Positions 22,809 through 30,952 of a DNA stretch of 35,365 bases are shown here, piece after piece. The DNA lies in the NCBI GenBank assembly GCA_937926175.1, contig CALANV010000006.1:1-35365 (forward strand). Direction: 5' to 3'. Below the pieces are notes generated by a model. That model did no database searches and was not told where the DNA came from. It saw only the letters and a program-made list of their open reading frames with translations. The number at the start of each line of letters is the position of its first letter. Within the stretch, counting starts at the first letter, position 1. Source of the stretch: an uncultured Rhodospirillales bacterium. Lineage in GTDB: Bacteria > Pseudomonadota > Alphaproteobacteria > CACIAM-22H2. A program made the translations under genes and the position numbers.

Positions 22809-24106
22809 CCCGAGAGCCGCGGCAGCAGCAAGACGAGCCCCGGCACCGCGACGACGAGGACAAGCCGGAGGATATCGGCGAGAACGAAGGGCGTGATCCA
22901 GCGATACAGCGTGCCAATCGGAATCTTGAGGATCGATTGCACCACGAACAGGTTCATGCCGACCGGCGGGCTGATCAGGCCCATCTCGACGACCATCACG
23001 ATGAGGACGCCGAACCAGATCGGATCGAAGCCAAGCCCCGTGACCAGCGGGAAGAAGATCGGTACCGTGAGGAGGATCATCGACAGCTCCTCGAAGAAGG
23101 TACCGAGCACGATATACAGTACGCAGATCGCGACGATCACAAGATACGGCTCGACACCGAAACCCGTTACGAAGTCCTGCAGGGCACGCGGCAAACTGCC
23201 GAAGTTCATCAGTTGCGAGAACAGCAGCGCGCCGATCAGGATCGCGAACAGCGCCGCGGTGATGCGTGCCGTTTCGACGGCACAGTCCAGGAAATCGCGC
23301 GCCGACAGCGTACGACGCCATGCCGCAAAGCAGAATGCGCCGAAAGCGCCCACGCCAGCCGCTTCGGTCGCCGTGAACGCACCGAAATAGAGCCCACCCA
23401 TGATCAAGGCAAAGAGCGCCACCACAGGTCCGACACGGCCGAGCAGCCGCCAGCGCTCGGGCCACGCGACCCGCTCGCCCCGCGGCCCGGCGGCAGGATT
23501 GCGCCAGACCAGATACTGCACGGTGACGGCATAAAAACCGATCGCGATCAACCCCGGCACGATACCGGCGATGAACAGCTTCGCAATGTCCGTCCCCGTC
23601 ATGATGCCGTAGATCACCATGATCACCGAGGGCGGAATCAAGATGCCGAGCGTGCCGCCGGCACAGATGGCCGCACTGGCCAGCCCCTCGTGATAGCCGT
23701 ATCGCCGCATCGAGGGATACGAGACCTTCGAGAAGGTCGCCGCGGTCGCGATGGCCGACCCGCAGACCGCGGCGAACGCGCCGCAGGCCAGGATCGTCGC
23801 GATCGCAAGGCCGCCGCGCCGGTGCCCGACGAAAGCGTTGCACGCGGCATAGAGGTCCGCCGAGATTCCCGACCGCGCGATGAACGTCCCCATCAGGATG
23901 AACATCGGCACGACCGAGAGCTCGTAGCTCATCGTGTTCGATACCGGGATCTGGCCGAGCAGTGCCAGCGCAGGGGTCCAGCCGATGAGCGAGACGATGC
24001 CACCGACGCCGACGAGAGTCATGGCGAAGGCGATCGGCACGCCGGCCAGCAGAAGAAGGGTCAGCGCCCCGAACGCGTAGAGCGCAAGTTCCCAGGCGCC
24101 GATCAT
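22805..24106 (-). CDS. dctM: TRAP transporter large permease DctM (cassette 2)
   Basis: A 433-residue permease, the same length as the cassette 1 DctM. It has GVPIAFAMTLVGVGGI, LSVVPMFILMGTFIARSGIS, CGSAIATAATFSKVSYPSMRRYGY, CAGGTLGILIPPSVIMVIYG and VEMGLISPPVGMNLFVVQS. The start at ATG 24106 overlaps the dctQ stop by four bases; the frame upstream of it is a shadow of dctQ. It should form the Na+-coupled channel of a second organic-acid uptake system. Confidence 0.93.
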   Translation of the reverse strand: MIGAWELALYAFGALTLLLLAGVPIAFAMTLVGVGGIVSLIGWTPALALLGQIPVSNTMSYELSVVPMFILMGTFIARSGISADLYAACNAFVGHRRGGLAIATILACGAFAAVCGSAIATAATFSKVSYPSMRRYGYHEGLASAAICAGGTLGILIPPSVIMVIYGIMTGTDIAKLFIAGIVPGLIAIGFYAVTVQYLVWRNPAAGPRGERVAWPERWRLLGRVGPVVALFALIMGGLYFGAFTATEAAGVGAFGAFCFAAWRRTLSARDFLDCAVETARITAALFAILIGALLFSQLMNFGSLPRALQDFVTGFGVEPYLVIVAICVLYIVLGTFFEELSMILLTVPIFFPLVTGLGFDPIWFGVLIVMVVEMGLISPPVGMNLFVVQSILKIPIGTLYRWITPFVLADILRLVLVVAVPGLVLLLPRLSG

Positions 24107-24627
24107 GTCCGCGCCGCTCGCAGCGCCAGGACCGCCGCGTAGAGGAAGACGAGCGTCGTCACGCCCAGCAGCACCGCCATGGCGATCGCGATATAGCCCC
24201 TGCCGACCCCGAGCAGCAGCGTCGTCTCGCCGACCTCGATCAGGCCCTGTCCGCGGACGAAGATCCGCCACGTCATGATCCCGGTGACAACGGCCGAGAC
24301 GGCGTCGCCGATCGCGGCCTGGATCAACCGGACCCGCGCCGACAGGACGTTCTCGAGGAAGTTGACGACGATGTGTTCACGCGCGGCCGTGGTGAGCGGC
24401 ATGCCGGCGAACACCACCAGACCCATGAGGATTTCCGTCATTTCGAACGCGCCGAACAGCGGCGCGTTGAGGAAGTAGCGCCCGGCCACGTCGATCGCCG
24501 TCAAGACCATCATGACCAGGATCATGCCGCCGACAGTCACGGAAAGGATCCGCCCCGGCCGACCGAGTTCGGCGGCCGGGGCGGCGGCGACCGTGCCCCC
24601 TTCCCTGACGTCCTGCAAGCCCGTCAC
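24103..24627 (-). CDS. dctQ: TRAP transporter small permease DctQ (cassette 2)
   Basis: A 174-residue inner-membrane subunit with four hydrophobic helices (first near 27-48, last near 150-170) and family features AIDVAGRYFLNAPLFGAFEMTEILMG shortened to RYFLNAPLFGAFEMTE, then MPLTTAAREHIVV. The start is GTG at 24627, overlapping the dctP TGA as GTGA; there is no ATG upstream in frame without entering dctP. Its stop overlaps dctM as ATGA, so dctP-dctQ-dctM are chained by 4-nt overlaps. Confidence 0.88.
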   Translation of the reverse strand: MTGLQDVREGGTVAAAPAAELGRPGRILSVTVGGMILVMMVLTAIDVAGRYFLNAPLFGAFEMTEILMGLVVFAGMPLTTAAREHIVVNFLENVLSARVRLIQAAIGDAVSAVVTGIMTWRIFVRGQGLIEVGETTLLLGVGRGYIAIAMAVLLGVTTLVFLYAAVLALRAART

Positions 24628-25682
24628 GGGACGTTGACGCGCTTCTCGGCGCGATAGACGTCGACCATGGCGCGGGCGTAGGCGATGATCTCCTCGCCCG
24701 GCAGGTTCCGCTTCTTGGCCTCGACGAGCCACTCTTCCTCGAGTTCCTTGAGGGCCGCCTTCGCCTTCTCGACCTCGGCCGGCGGCAGTGTGACGAAGTT
24801 GACGTTGTTCTTCCTCAAGGCTGCGCGCCCGACCTCGTCGCCGTTGGTCCAGGCCCAGCCCGCGTTCATCGCCACGGCCATCCCGGAATGCTTCTCGATC
24901 GCGGCCTTGTGCTCCGGCGTCAGCGAATTCCACCGGGCTTCGTTAATGCCCAGCCAGAACGTGTCGGTATAGAGACCGCCCGGAATCTCGGTCGTCGCCT
25001 TGATCACCGGCGTGATCTTGAAGAACTCGATCGACTCGATCGGGAACGTGATTCCGTCGGCGACGCCGGACTGCATTGCCTGCTGCGCCTCGGTTGGCGG
25101 AAGCTGCACGGGCGTGCCCCCGAGCGCGGCCATGATCCGTCCCGTCACGTTGCCGCCGACACGGATCTTCTTGCCCTTGAGATCCTCGATCGTCCGGATC
25201 GGCTCGCCACGCATGTGAATACCCGGCGTCGAGTGGACCCAGAGCCCGACGATCTTGACGCCGGCATGTTCCTTGTAGCGCTCGCCATAGCGCTGGTACG
25301 TCGCCCACGCCGCGGCCGCGCCGGACCACGGATCCGGCGACATGAAAGGCAGATCCATGACCTGGGTCATCGTGAAGCGTCCGGGATTGTGTCCGGACAC
25401 CCCGTAGCCGACATCGATGACGCCGTTCTTCACAAAGTCGAAGAACTCCGGCGGCCGGCCGATGGACGATGTCATGACGTCGAACTTGAGCGTGCCGTTC
25501 GTCTCGCGCTCGATGGCGCGCGCCCAAGGCACGATGATGCCCCGGACGATCAGATGGTGGTTGGGCAGCCAGTTGCCGACACGCAGCGTCGTCGTCTGCT
25601 GCGCCGCAGACGGCGCCGACCACGCGACGCCGAGGAGCGAAAGCGCGGCCACGACGCCTGTAACGAACATTCGGCTTTTCAT
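24624..25682 (-). CDS. dctP: TRAP transporter substrate-binding protein DctP (cassette 2)
   Basis: A 352-residue periplasmic receptor with a signal peptide (residues 1 to about 28: MFVTGVVAALSLLGVAWS, cleavage near SAA-QQ). It shows TTTLRVGNWLPNHHLIVRG, IERETNGTLKFDVMTSS, IEDLKGKKIRVGGNVTG and LPPTEAQQAMQSGVADG, the last matching the family's dimer/ligand region. The start at 25682 has GGGGAGAGAG upstream. It lies 42 nt after ilvD, in the same orientation, so the dehydratase and transporter form one operon. It is only distantly like the cassette 1 DctP, so the two systems probably take different solutes. Confidence 0.93.
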   Translation of the reverse strand: MKSRMFVTGVVAALSLLGVAWSAPSAAQQTTTLRVGNWLPNHHLIVRGIIVPWARAIERETNGTLKFDVMTSSIGRPPEFFDFVKNGVIDVGYGVSGHNPGRFTMTQVMDLPFMSPDPWSGAAAAWATYQRYGERYKEHAGVKIVGLWVHSTPGIHMRGEPIRTIEDLKGKKIRVGGNVTGRIMAALGGTPVQLPPTEAQQAMQSGVADGITFPIESIEFFKITPVIKATTEIPGGLYTDTFWLGINEARWNSLTPEHKAAIEKHSGMAVAMNAGWAWTNGDEVGRAALRKNNVNFVTLPPAEVEKAKAALKELEEEWLVEAKKRNLPGEEIIAYARAMVDVYRAEKRVNVP

Positions 25683-25724
25683 TGTCTCTCTCCCCTTTTT
25701 CGCGGAATCAATAACCTGCACATC

Positions 25725-27452
25725 TCATGCCGGTGACTCGACCGGCCAGTCGACGTTGCCGGAATGCGTCACGGCGCCAAGATTTGCAGGGCCGACGGTC
25801 GCGGCGTATTTCTCCAGCAATCCGCTGAGCGCCTTCGGGCGCGGTTGCCATTGGCGGCGCCGCTCGGCAAGTTCCGCGTCGGACAGCGCAACGGTGATCG
25901 AGCGTTGCGTCGCGTCGATGCGAACGCGATCGCCGTCGCGAAGAAGCGCGATCGGCCCGCCGACCGCCGCCTCGGGACTCGCGTAGCCGATGCACATGCC
26001 GCGTGTCGCACCGGAAAAACGACCGTCGGTCAGCAGCGCGACCTGCTCGCCCATCCCCTGCCCGTAGATGAGCGCGGTGACGCCGAGCATCTCGCGCATC
26101 CCGGGCCCTCCTTTCGGCCCCTCGTTGCGGATCACGAGGACGCTGCCCGGCGCGTAGCTGCGCGCGCGCACGACGGCCATGCACTCCTCCTCGTTTTCGA
26201 AGACGCGGACCGGTCCTTCGAACACGAGTTGCCGCAGCCCGGCGACCTTGAGGAGCGCGCCGTCCGGGCAAAGATTGCCCTTGAGCACAACCACGCCCCC
26301 TGTCGGCGAAATCGCCTCGGACGTCGGCCGGACGACGCGGCCGTCGGGCGGAGGTGCGGCGCTGGCCAGCTCCGCGATCGTCCGCCCGGTGACCGTCAGG
26401 CAGTCGCCATGGATGTATCCGCCTTCGAGCAGGGCGCGCAGGATCACCTGGGTTCCGCCGATCTCGTGCACGTCCTTGGCAACGAACTTGCCGCCGGGAC
26501 GCAGGTCGCCGATGAGCGGGATGCGGTCGAACACCGCGGCGACGTCGTCGAGCGTGAATCGAATTCCGGCCTCATGTGCGATCGCCGGCAGATGAAGCGC
26601 CGCATTGGTGGAGCCGCCCGTCGCGGCAACCACGGCCGCGGCATTCTCGAGGCTCTTGCGGGTGATCAGATCACGCGGCAACGGCCCTCCATCCTTCAGG
26701 ATGCGCATGACGGTCTCGCCGGCCTGGCGGGCAAGGGCCATGCGCTCGGCATAGACGCCGGGCATCATCGCCGAACCGGGCAGCGCCAGGCCGAGCGCTT
26801 CGGACACCATTGCCATCGTATTCGCCGTGAACTGGCCGGCGCAGGAGCCGATCGTCGGCAGGCATGCGTGCTCGAGTTCGTCGAGTTCGGCCGCCGTCAT
26901 CTGCCCGGTCATGACCGCCCCGACGGCCTCGTAGGCATCGAGGACGGTTACGTCCCTGCCCCGCCAGCGGCCGGGCAGAGCGCTGCCGCCATACATGAAG
27001 ACCGACGGCACGTTGCAGCGGACGATCCCCATCATGACGCCGGGCAGCGTCTTGTCGCATCCGCCGAAGCCGACCAGGCCGTCATAGGCATGCGCGCGGA
27101 CGACGGCCTCGATCGAGTCGGCGATGATTTCGCGCGAGACCAGACTGAACCGCATGCCGAGATGGTTCATCGACAGGCCGTCGGATACGGATATCGTCGT
27201 GAACTCGCGCGGAACGCCGCCCGCGGCGCGGATTCCGATCTTGGCCTCCTGCGCCTGCGGGCCAAGCGTCATCGAGCATGGGGTGACCTCGCCATGCGTG
27301 CTCACCACGCCGATGAATGGCCTGCCGATATCCTCATCCGACAGCCCCATGCCGCGAAGAAAGGCGCGATGCGGCGCACGATCGAGCCCGCGGGTCGTGA
27401 TCGGTGATCGTAGGGGGCGCCGGCCGCGACCGTTGCTTTCCGTTCCGTCCAT
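25725..27452 (-). CDS. IlvD/Edd-family dehydratase
   Basis: A 575-residue Fe-S dehydratase of the dihydroxyacid/sugar-acid dehydratase family. Three cysteines that can hold a [2Fe-2S] cluster are Cys59 (VTPCSM), Cys132 (GFGGCDKTLPG) and Cys204 (IGSCAGQFTANTM). Other family motifs are SDGLSMNHLGMRFSLVSREI, ATGGSTNAALHLPAIA, IRNEGPKGGPGMREML and LLTDGRFSGATRG. It may be dihydroxyacid dehydratase (valine/isoleucine synthesis) or a sugar-acid dehydratase. The operon with TRAP cassette 2 favours a catabolic sugar-acid role, but this is inference. No other isoleucine/valine biosynthetic gene is nearby. Confidence 0.9.
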   Translation of the reverse strand: MDGTESNGRGRRPLRSPITTRGLDRAPHRAFLRGMGLSDEDIGRPFIGVVSTHGEVTPCSMTLGPQAQEAKIGIRAAGGVPREFTTISVSDGLSMNHLGMRFSLVSREIIADSIEAVVRAHAYDGLVGFGGCDKTLPGVMMGIVRCNVPSVFMYGGSALPGRWRGRDVTVLDAYEAVGAVMTGQMTAAELDELEHACLPTIGSCAGQFTANTMAMVSEALGLALPGSAMMPGVYAERMALARQAGETVMRILKDGGPLPRDLITRKSLENAAAVVAATGGSTNAALHLPAIAHEAGIRFTLDDVAAVFDRIPLIGDLRPGGKFVAKDVHEIGGTQVILRALLEGGYIHGDCLTVTGRTIAELASAAPPPDGRVVRPTSEAISPTGGVVVLKGNLCPDGALLKVAGLRQLVFEGPVRVFENEEECMAVVRARSYAPGSVLVIRNEGPKGGPGMREMLGVTALIYGQGMGEQVALLTDGRFSGATRGMCIGYASPEAAVGGPIALLRDGDRVRIDATQRSITVALSDAELAERRRQWQPRPKALSGLLEKYAATVGPANLGAVTHSGNVDWPVESPA

Positions 27453-27557
27453 CAGAATCTGTTCTCCCGGAGAATTTTCTCAATCTAGTCCGAGGGTTAC
27501 CATAGGGGCAAGCGGTCGCGCGCCGGCCTCGTACCAGGCGCCGGCGGCGCCACACGC

Positions 27558-29066
27558 TTAGGGTGCGATTGCCTCTTTCTGTGCTACCGCGGATGATCCG
27601 GCCCGTAGGCGCGGCCCGACGAGGACGATCGTCAGCAACGGGACGACGAGGCCGATCGCGGTGGCCGTGATCATCAGATGCCCAAGCTCGCCGTAGGCGC
27701 CGCGCTCGACGACGAAGATCTGGTTCAGGTACTTGGTCCCGAGCGTGCCCGCCTGAAGCGCCAGATTCATCAGGGACGCCATCAGCGCAAACCATGTGGC
27801 GCGCCGGCCCGGCGGCGCGTGAACGGCGATGAGTGTCAGCATCGGCACCATCGACAGCTGCGCGAAGGGCGAGGCGAGCGACGTATCGACGAGCGCGATT
27901 CCGCGGGCGCCGAAACCGAAGACCCGTTCCGTCCATTCGTGCAGGCCGTAATACATGCCGATCGTCGGCAGTGACAGCAAAGCCCCCAGGACCGTCAGCC
28001 AGGCCAGGACGACCGTCACGGGCCGTTCCGTCACGGTCCGGCTGAACAGCCATGTTGCGACGATGGCGATCCCCGCACCGATCTGGCCGAGCGTGCCGAA
28101 GAAACCGGGATCGAAGCCAAGGACGTCGATCTGCCACCATTGCGCGCCGGGACCGAACGTCGGCATGGCGCGAAAGACGAAGATCACGACCGCCGCATAG
28201 ATGATCGAACGCCGCGCCTCCGCGTCGATGTCGGCGATCGTCAGCCACAGCAGGATCGTCATCGTGACCATCGACACGGCGAAGATCAGCTCCTGCCCGA
28301 GGGGAACCGTGCCGATGCCGATCGCGATCGTGACGAGTCCGAAGACGGATCCGCCGCCGAGGATTCGCCAGTCGAGCGGCTTGTGTTCGACCGTCTCGAG
28401 CCGAACCAGCAGCGAGCCAGCCACCGATATGGCGGGCACGGCCAGAGCCAGAAGGAATATGTCCTCGTACGGCAGTATGTCGGCGAGCCAGCCGCCGAGG
28501 CCGGCGACGGCGAACACGCCGAGCATCAACGCGATTCGGCCGAGCACCTGGACCATGCCGAGATCCGCGTTGACCTCGTGTTCGGGGCGCGGCCGGCCAT
28601 GCGCATCGTTGCGGTCGACGACCTCGGTCGACATCGCGTCCGCGACCACGTCCTGGATGACGAGCCCGAGGACGGCGATCAGCGCGGCCGCGACATAGAC
28701 CGCCTCGGGGCGCAACGGCCCGATCCATCCGCCGGCGGCGCCGGCGAGCATCAGATTGGCGCCCGCCATCAGTCCGGCGCCGAGAAAGATGTAGGCGCGC
28801 CGACGCGAGCCGAACAACGGTACGCTGTCCACCAGTTGCCCGAAGACGACCTTGATCGTCCAGGGTACCGTCAGCCACACGCTCAGCGCCACCAACGCCT
28901 CGGCCGAAAGCGCGAGCTTCTCCTTCACCCAGAAGGATTCCGCGACGGCCGAGAATCCGCTCGCGCCATAGGCGAAGTAGACCATCAGCAGCGGCAGATA
29001 GCGCAGGCGCATCGCGCGCACCGGCGCGACGACCGCCTCGACCAGATTGCGGTAGAGGGTCCTCAT
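27558..29066 (-). CDS. BT1/folate-biopterin-type major facilitator carrier
   Basis: A 502-residue membrane protein with about 12 hydrophobic segments. The sequence LRYLPLLMVYFAYGASGFSAVAESFWVKEKL, then PWTIKVVFGQLVDSVPLFGSRRRAYI and LGLVIQDVVADAMSTEVV, match the BT1/FBT branch of the major facilitator superfamily, known from folate and biopterin carriers of trypanosomatids, plants and cyanobacteria. The start is ATG at 29066. Neighbours do not indicate pterin metabolism, so the substrate is open. It is 105 bp downstream of nothing it overlaps and is separately placed from the ilvD start. Confidence 0.82.
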   Translation of the reverse strand: MRTLYRNLVEAVVAPVRAMRLRYLPLLMVYFAYGASGFSAVAESFWVKEKLALSAEALVALSVWLTVPWTIKVVFGQLVDSVPLFGSRRRAYIFLGAGLMAGANLMLAGAAGGWIGPLRPEAVYVAAALIAVLGLVIQDVVADAMSTEVVDRNDAHGRPRPEHEVNADLGMVQVLGRIALMLGVFAVAGLGGWLADILPYEDIFLLALAVPAISVAGSLLVRLETVEHKPLDWRILGGGSVFGLVTIAIGIGTVPLGQELIFAVSMVTMTILLWLTIADIDAEARRSIIYAAVVIFVFRAMPTFGPGAQWWQIDVLGFDPGFFGTLGQIGAGIAIVATWLFSRTVTERPVTVVLAWLTVLGALLSLPTIGMYYGLHEWTERVFGFGARGIALVDTSLASPFAQLSMVPMLTLIAVHAPPGRRATWFALMASLMNLALQAGTLGTKYLNQIFVVERGAYGELGHLMITATAIGLVVPLLTIVLVGPRLRAGSSAVAQKEAIAP

Positions 29067-29091
29067 TCTTACGGCGCTTTCGTCGGCCGTG

Positions 29092-29121
29092 TCATCGGTC
29101 AGCGAATCATCGGTCGGCGGG
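29092..29121. repeat. 15-bp imperfect tandem duplication
   Basis: TCATCGGTCAGCGAA (29092-29106) is followed by TCATCGGTCGGCGGG (29107-29121); 12 of 15 positions agree. It lies in the 112-bp gap between the Fe-ADH and BT1-type genes, just upstream of the latter's start. Confidence 0.65.
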
Positions 29122-29178
29122 CGGATGCGTTCCCGCCGTACGGCGTCTGTCGCCGCTTGGCCCCGTTGAGGCCCGCCC

Positions 29179-30309
29179 TTACCCGAGCGCTGCGAGGAAT
29201 AGGGCTTCGGTGTCCTCCGCCGTCATCTTGCGCGGATTCGTTGCCGCGCAATGGTCCGCCAATGCCGCCGTGACCAGATCCGGAATATGCTCGCGCCTGA
29301 CCCCCATTGCGCCGAGGTTCGGCGGCAGGCCGAGGCGGTGGTTGAATTCTTCGATGAACGCGGCGAGATCGGTCCCCGGCTTCAGGCCGAGGGCGGCGCG
29401 CAGCCGATCGTATTTGTCGCCGACATGATGCTCGTTGAAGCGAAGCACGGTCGGCATGACGACCGCATTGAGCGTGCCGTGATGCAGGTTAAGCCCGGGA
29501 ATCGCTCCCAGCGGGTGCGACATCGCGTGAACGGCGCCGAGTCCCTTCTGGAACGCCATCGCCCCTTCCATCGCCGCCATCATCATGTTCCAGCGGGCCT
29601 CGCGGTCGCCGCCATTTGCAACCGCCCGCTCGAGATATCGAACGACCCGCGCTCCGCCGTCGAGTGCGATGGCGTCCGCCGGGGGGTTGATCGCCGGCGA
29701 CAGGAACGTCTCGATGCAATGGGCGAGCGCATCCAGCCCGGTCGCCGCCGTGATGCCGGGCGGAAGACCCAGCGTGAGCTCCGGATCGCAGATCGCCACC
29801 CGTGGAATCAGATAGGGCGAGATGACGCCGAGCTTGCGATGATCCTTGAATACGATGATCGCGCCGCGCCCGACCTCGCTGCCCGTGCCCGCCGTGGTGG
29901 GGATCGCCACCAATGGCGCCACGTTCGGCTTGATGCGCGCCACACCTCCTTCGACCATCGCGTACTGGCGCAAGGGTGGCGCATGGGTTGCCAGCAGCGC
30001 GAGTGCCTTGGCCAGGTCCATCGATGAGCCGCCCCCGACGGCGACGATGCCGTCCGCCCCGCTCTCGCGATAGAGAACGAGTGCCGCTTCGGCTGCCGCC
30101 TCGGTCGGGTTCGCCGGAGTTTCGTCGTAAATCGCCGCGGCCGGCATTCGCATCGCCTCCCGTACACGGTCGACGAGGCCCGCGCGGACGACGCCTTTGT
30201 CCGTGACGATCAGCGGGCGCCGCACGCCGAGGAGACCGAGTTCCTCGGGAAGCAGGCTGACCGCTCCGAAGTCGAACTGGATGCGCGTGAGATACGTGAT
30301 GAGGGCCAT
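29179..30309 (-). CDS. Iron-containing alcohol dehydrogenase
   Basis: A 376-residue group III (Fe-dependent) alcohol dehydrogenase. The NAD(P)-binding part has GGGSSMDLAKALAL (92-105) and IPTTAGTGSEVGRGA (136-150). Metal ligands are expected at Asp193 and His197 (GLDALAHCIE) and His residues in AVHAMSHPLGA and LHHGTLNAVVMP (276/277). It interconverts an alcohol and an aldehyde or hydroxyacid semialdehyde. I start at ATG 30309 (MALITYLTRIQFDFGA), where homology begins; the longer frame to 30426 adds a basic stretch unlike the family. The substrate is unknown. Confidence 0.91.
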   Translation of the reverse strand: MALITYLTRIQFDFGAVSLLPEELGLLGVRRPLIVTDKGVVRAGLVDRVREAMRMPAAAIYDETPANPTEAAAEAALVLYRESGADGIVAVGGGSSMDLAKALALLATHAPPLRQYAMVEGGVARIKPNVAPLVAIPTTAGTGSEVGRGAIIVFKDHRKLGVISPYLIPRVAICDPELTLGLPPGITAATGLDALAHCIETFLSPAINPPADAIALDGGARVVRYLERAVANGGDREARWNMMMAAMEGAMAFQKGLGAVHAMSHPLGAIPGLNLHHGTLNAVVMPTVLRFNEHHVGDKYDRLRAALGLKPGTDLAAFIEEFNHRLGLPPNLGAMGVRREHIPDLVTAALADHCAATNPRKMTAEDTEALFLAALG

Positions 30310-30462
30310 GGGGCCGGGCGTCCTCCGGATGTTCTGGCGAAGACCGCTATAGCCCCAACCATCCCGTGCCGCAACGGCGATACGGGACCGGTGAACTGCC
30401 GTCCGGTCAGTCCCGACCGGCGTCACCTCGCATGATCGACAGATATCGTGACCGCGCCTGGA

Positions 30463-30801
30463 TCAGCTCGCCAGGCGGCGTTTGAGGTCGATGATCTGGC
30501 GAATCACCCTTTCGCTGCTGCGCGTGCGGATCTGCCAATGCATCGCAATCTGCACGAGCCACAATATCAGCTCGCGCATTCGCTCGGGCCCGCACGTCTC
30601 GAGGCGGGTACGAATGGTCGTAAGCGCCCGAAGGTCGATCTCCGCGTAGGTCTTCAACTGTGCGTCGTTGCTGGCCCGTTTCAGAAGCGGCTCCAGCAAC
30701 TCGATGGCGCCGATGATCTCTTTCCTGAGAAATTTGTGTAGTTCCTCGTTCGCCTGGGCGCGGGCCCGCACCCTGCCGACCTCGCCTGACCTCATCTGCA
30801 T
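30463..30801 (-). CDS. Conserved-looking small helical protein, function unknown
   Basis: A 112-residue ORF with a balanced, helical-protein composition (ELHKFLRKEIIGAIELLEPL, EIDLRALTTIRTRLETCG, RMRELILWLVQIAMHW, IIDLKRRL) and no Arg/Pro bias, unlike shadow ORFs nearby. I do not recognise the family. There is no signal peptide or strong membrane helix. The start may be ATG 30801 or the ATG at 30795; no clear ribosome-binding site. It lies alone between the pentapeptide-repeat gene and the Fe-ADH gene, same strand. Confidence 0.6.
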   Translation of the reverse strand: MQMRSGEVGRVRARAQANEELHKFLRKEIIGAIELLEPLLKRASNDAQLKTYAEIDLRALTTIRTRLETCGPERMRELILWLVQIAMHWQIRTRSSERVIRQIIDLKRRLAS

Positions 30802-30952
30802 GATGCCAAGTGCGACGTAAGCGTGATGTACTGACCGTCAACCCGAATGCCTGTGCGCGCTCCTTTTTCAGGATCGCGAACGGCACGGGAATCTGTGTGC
30901 GGAAATCCGGGTTAACGTTCCGTGAACGCCGGCCGGCCGTCACGAATCCCGG

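Noticed and set aside
22185..23843. 552-codon minus-strand frame suggesting a fusion before the HD protein
   Set aside because: The upstream part is an out-of-frame reading of dctM. The ATGA overlap at 22805-22808 marks the real HD start.
25764..27407. 547-codon plus-strand open frame
   Set aside because: It is antisense to the IlvD/Edd dehydratase, whose Fe-S motifs fix the coding strand.
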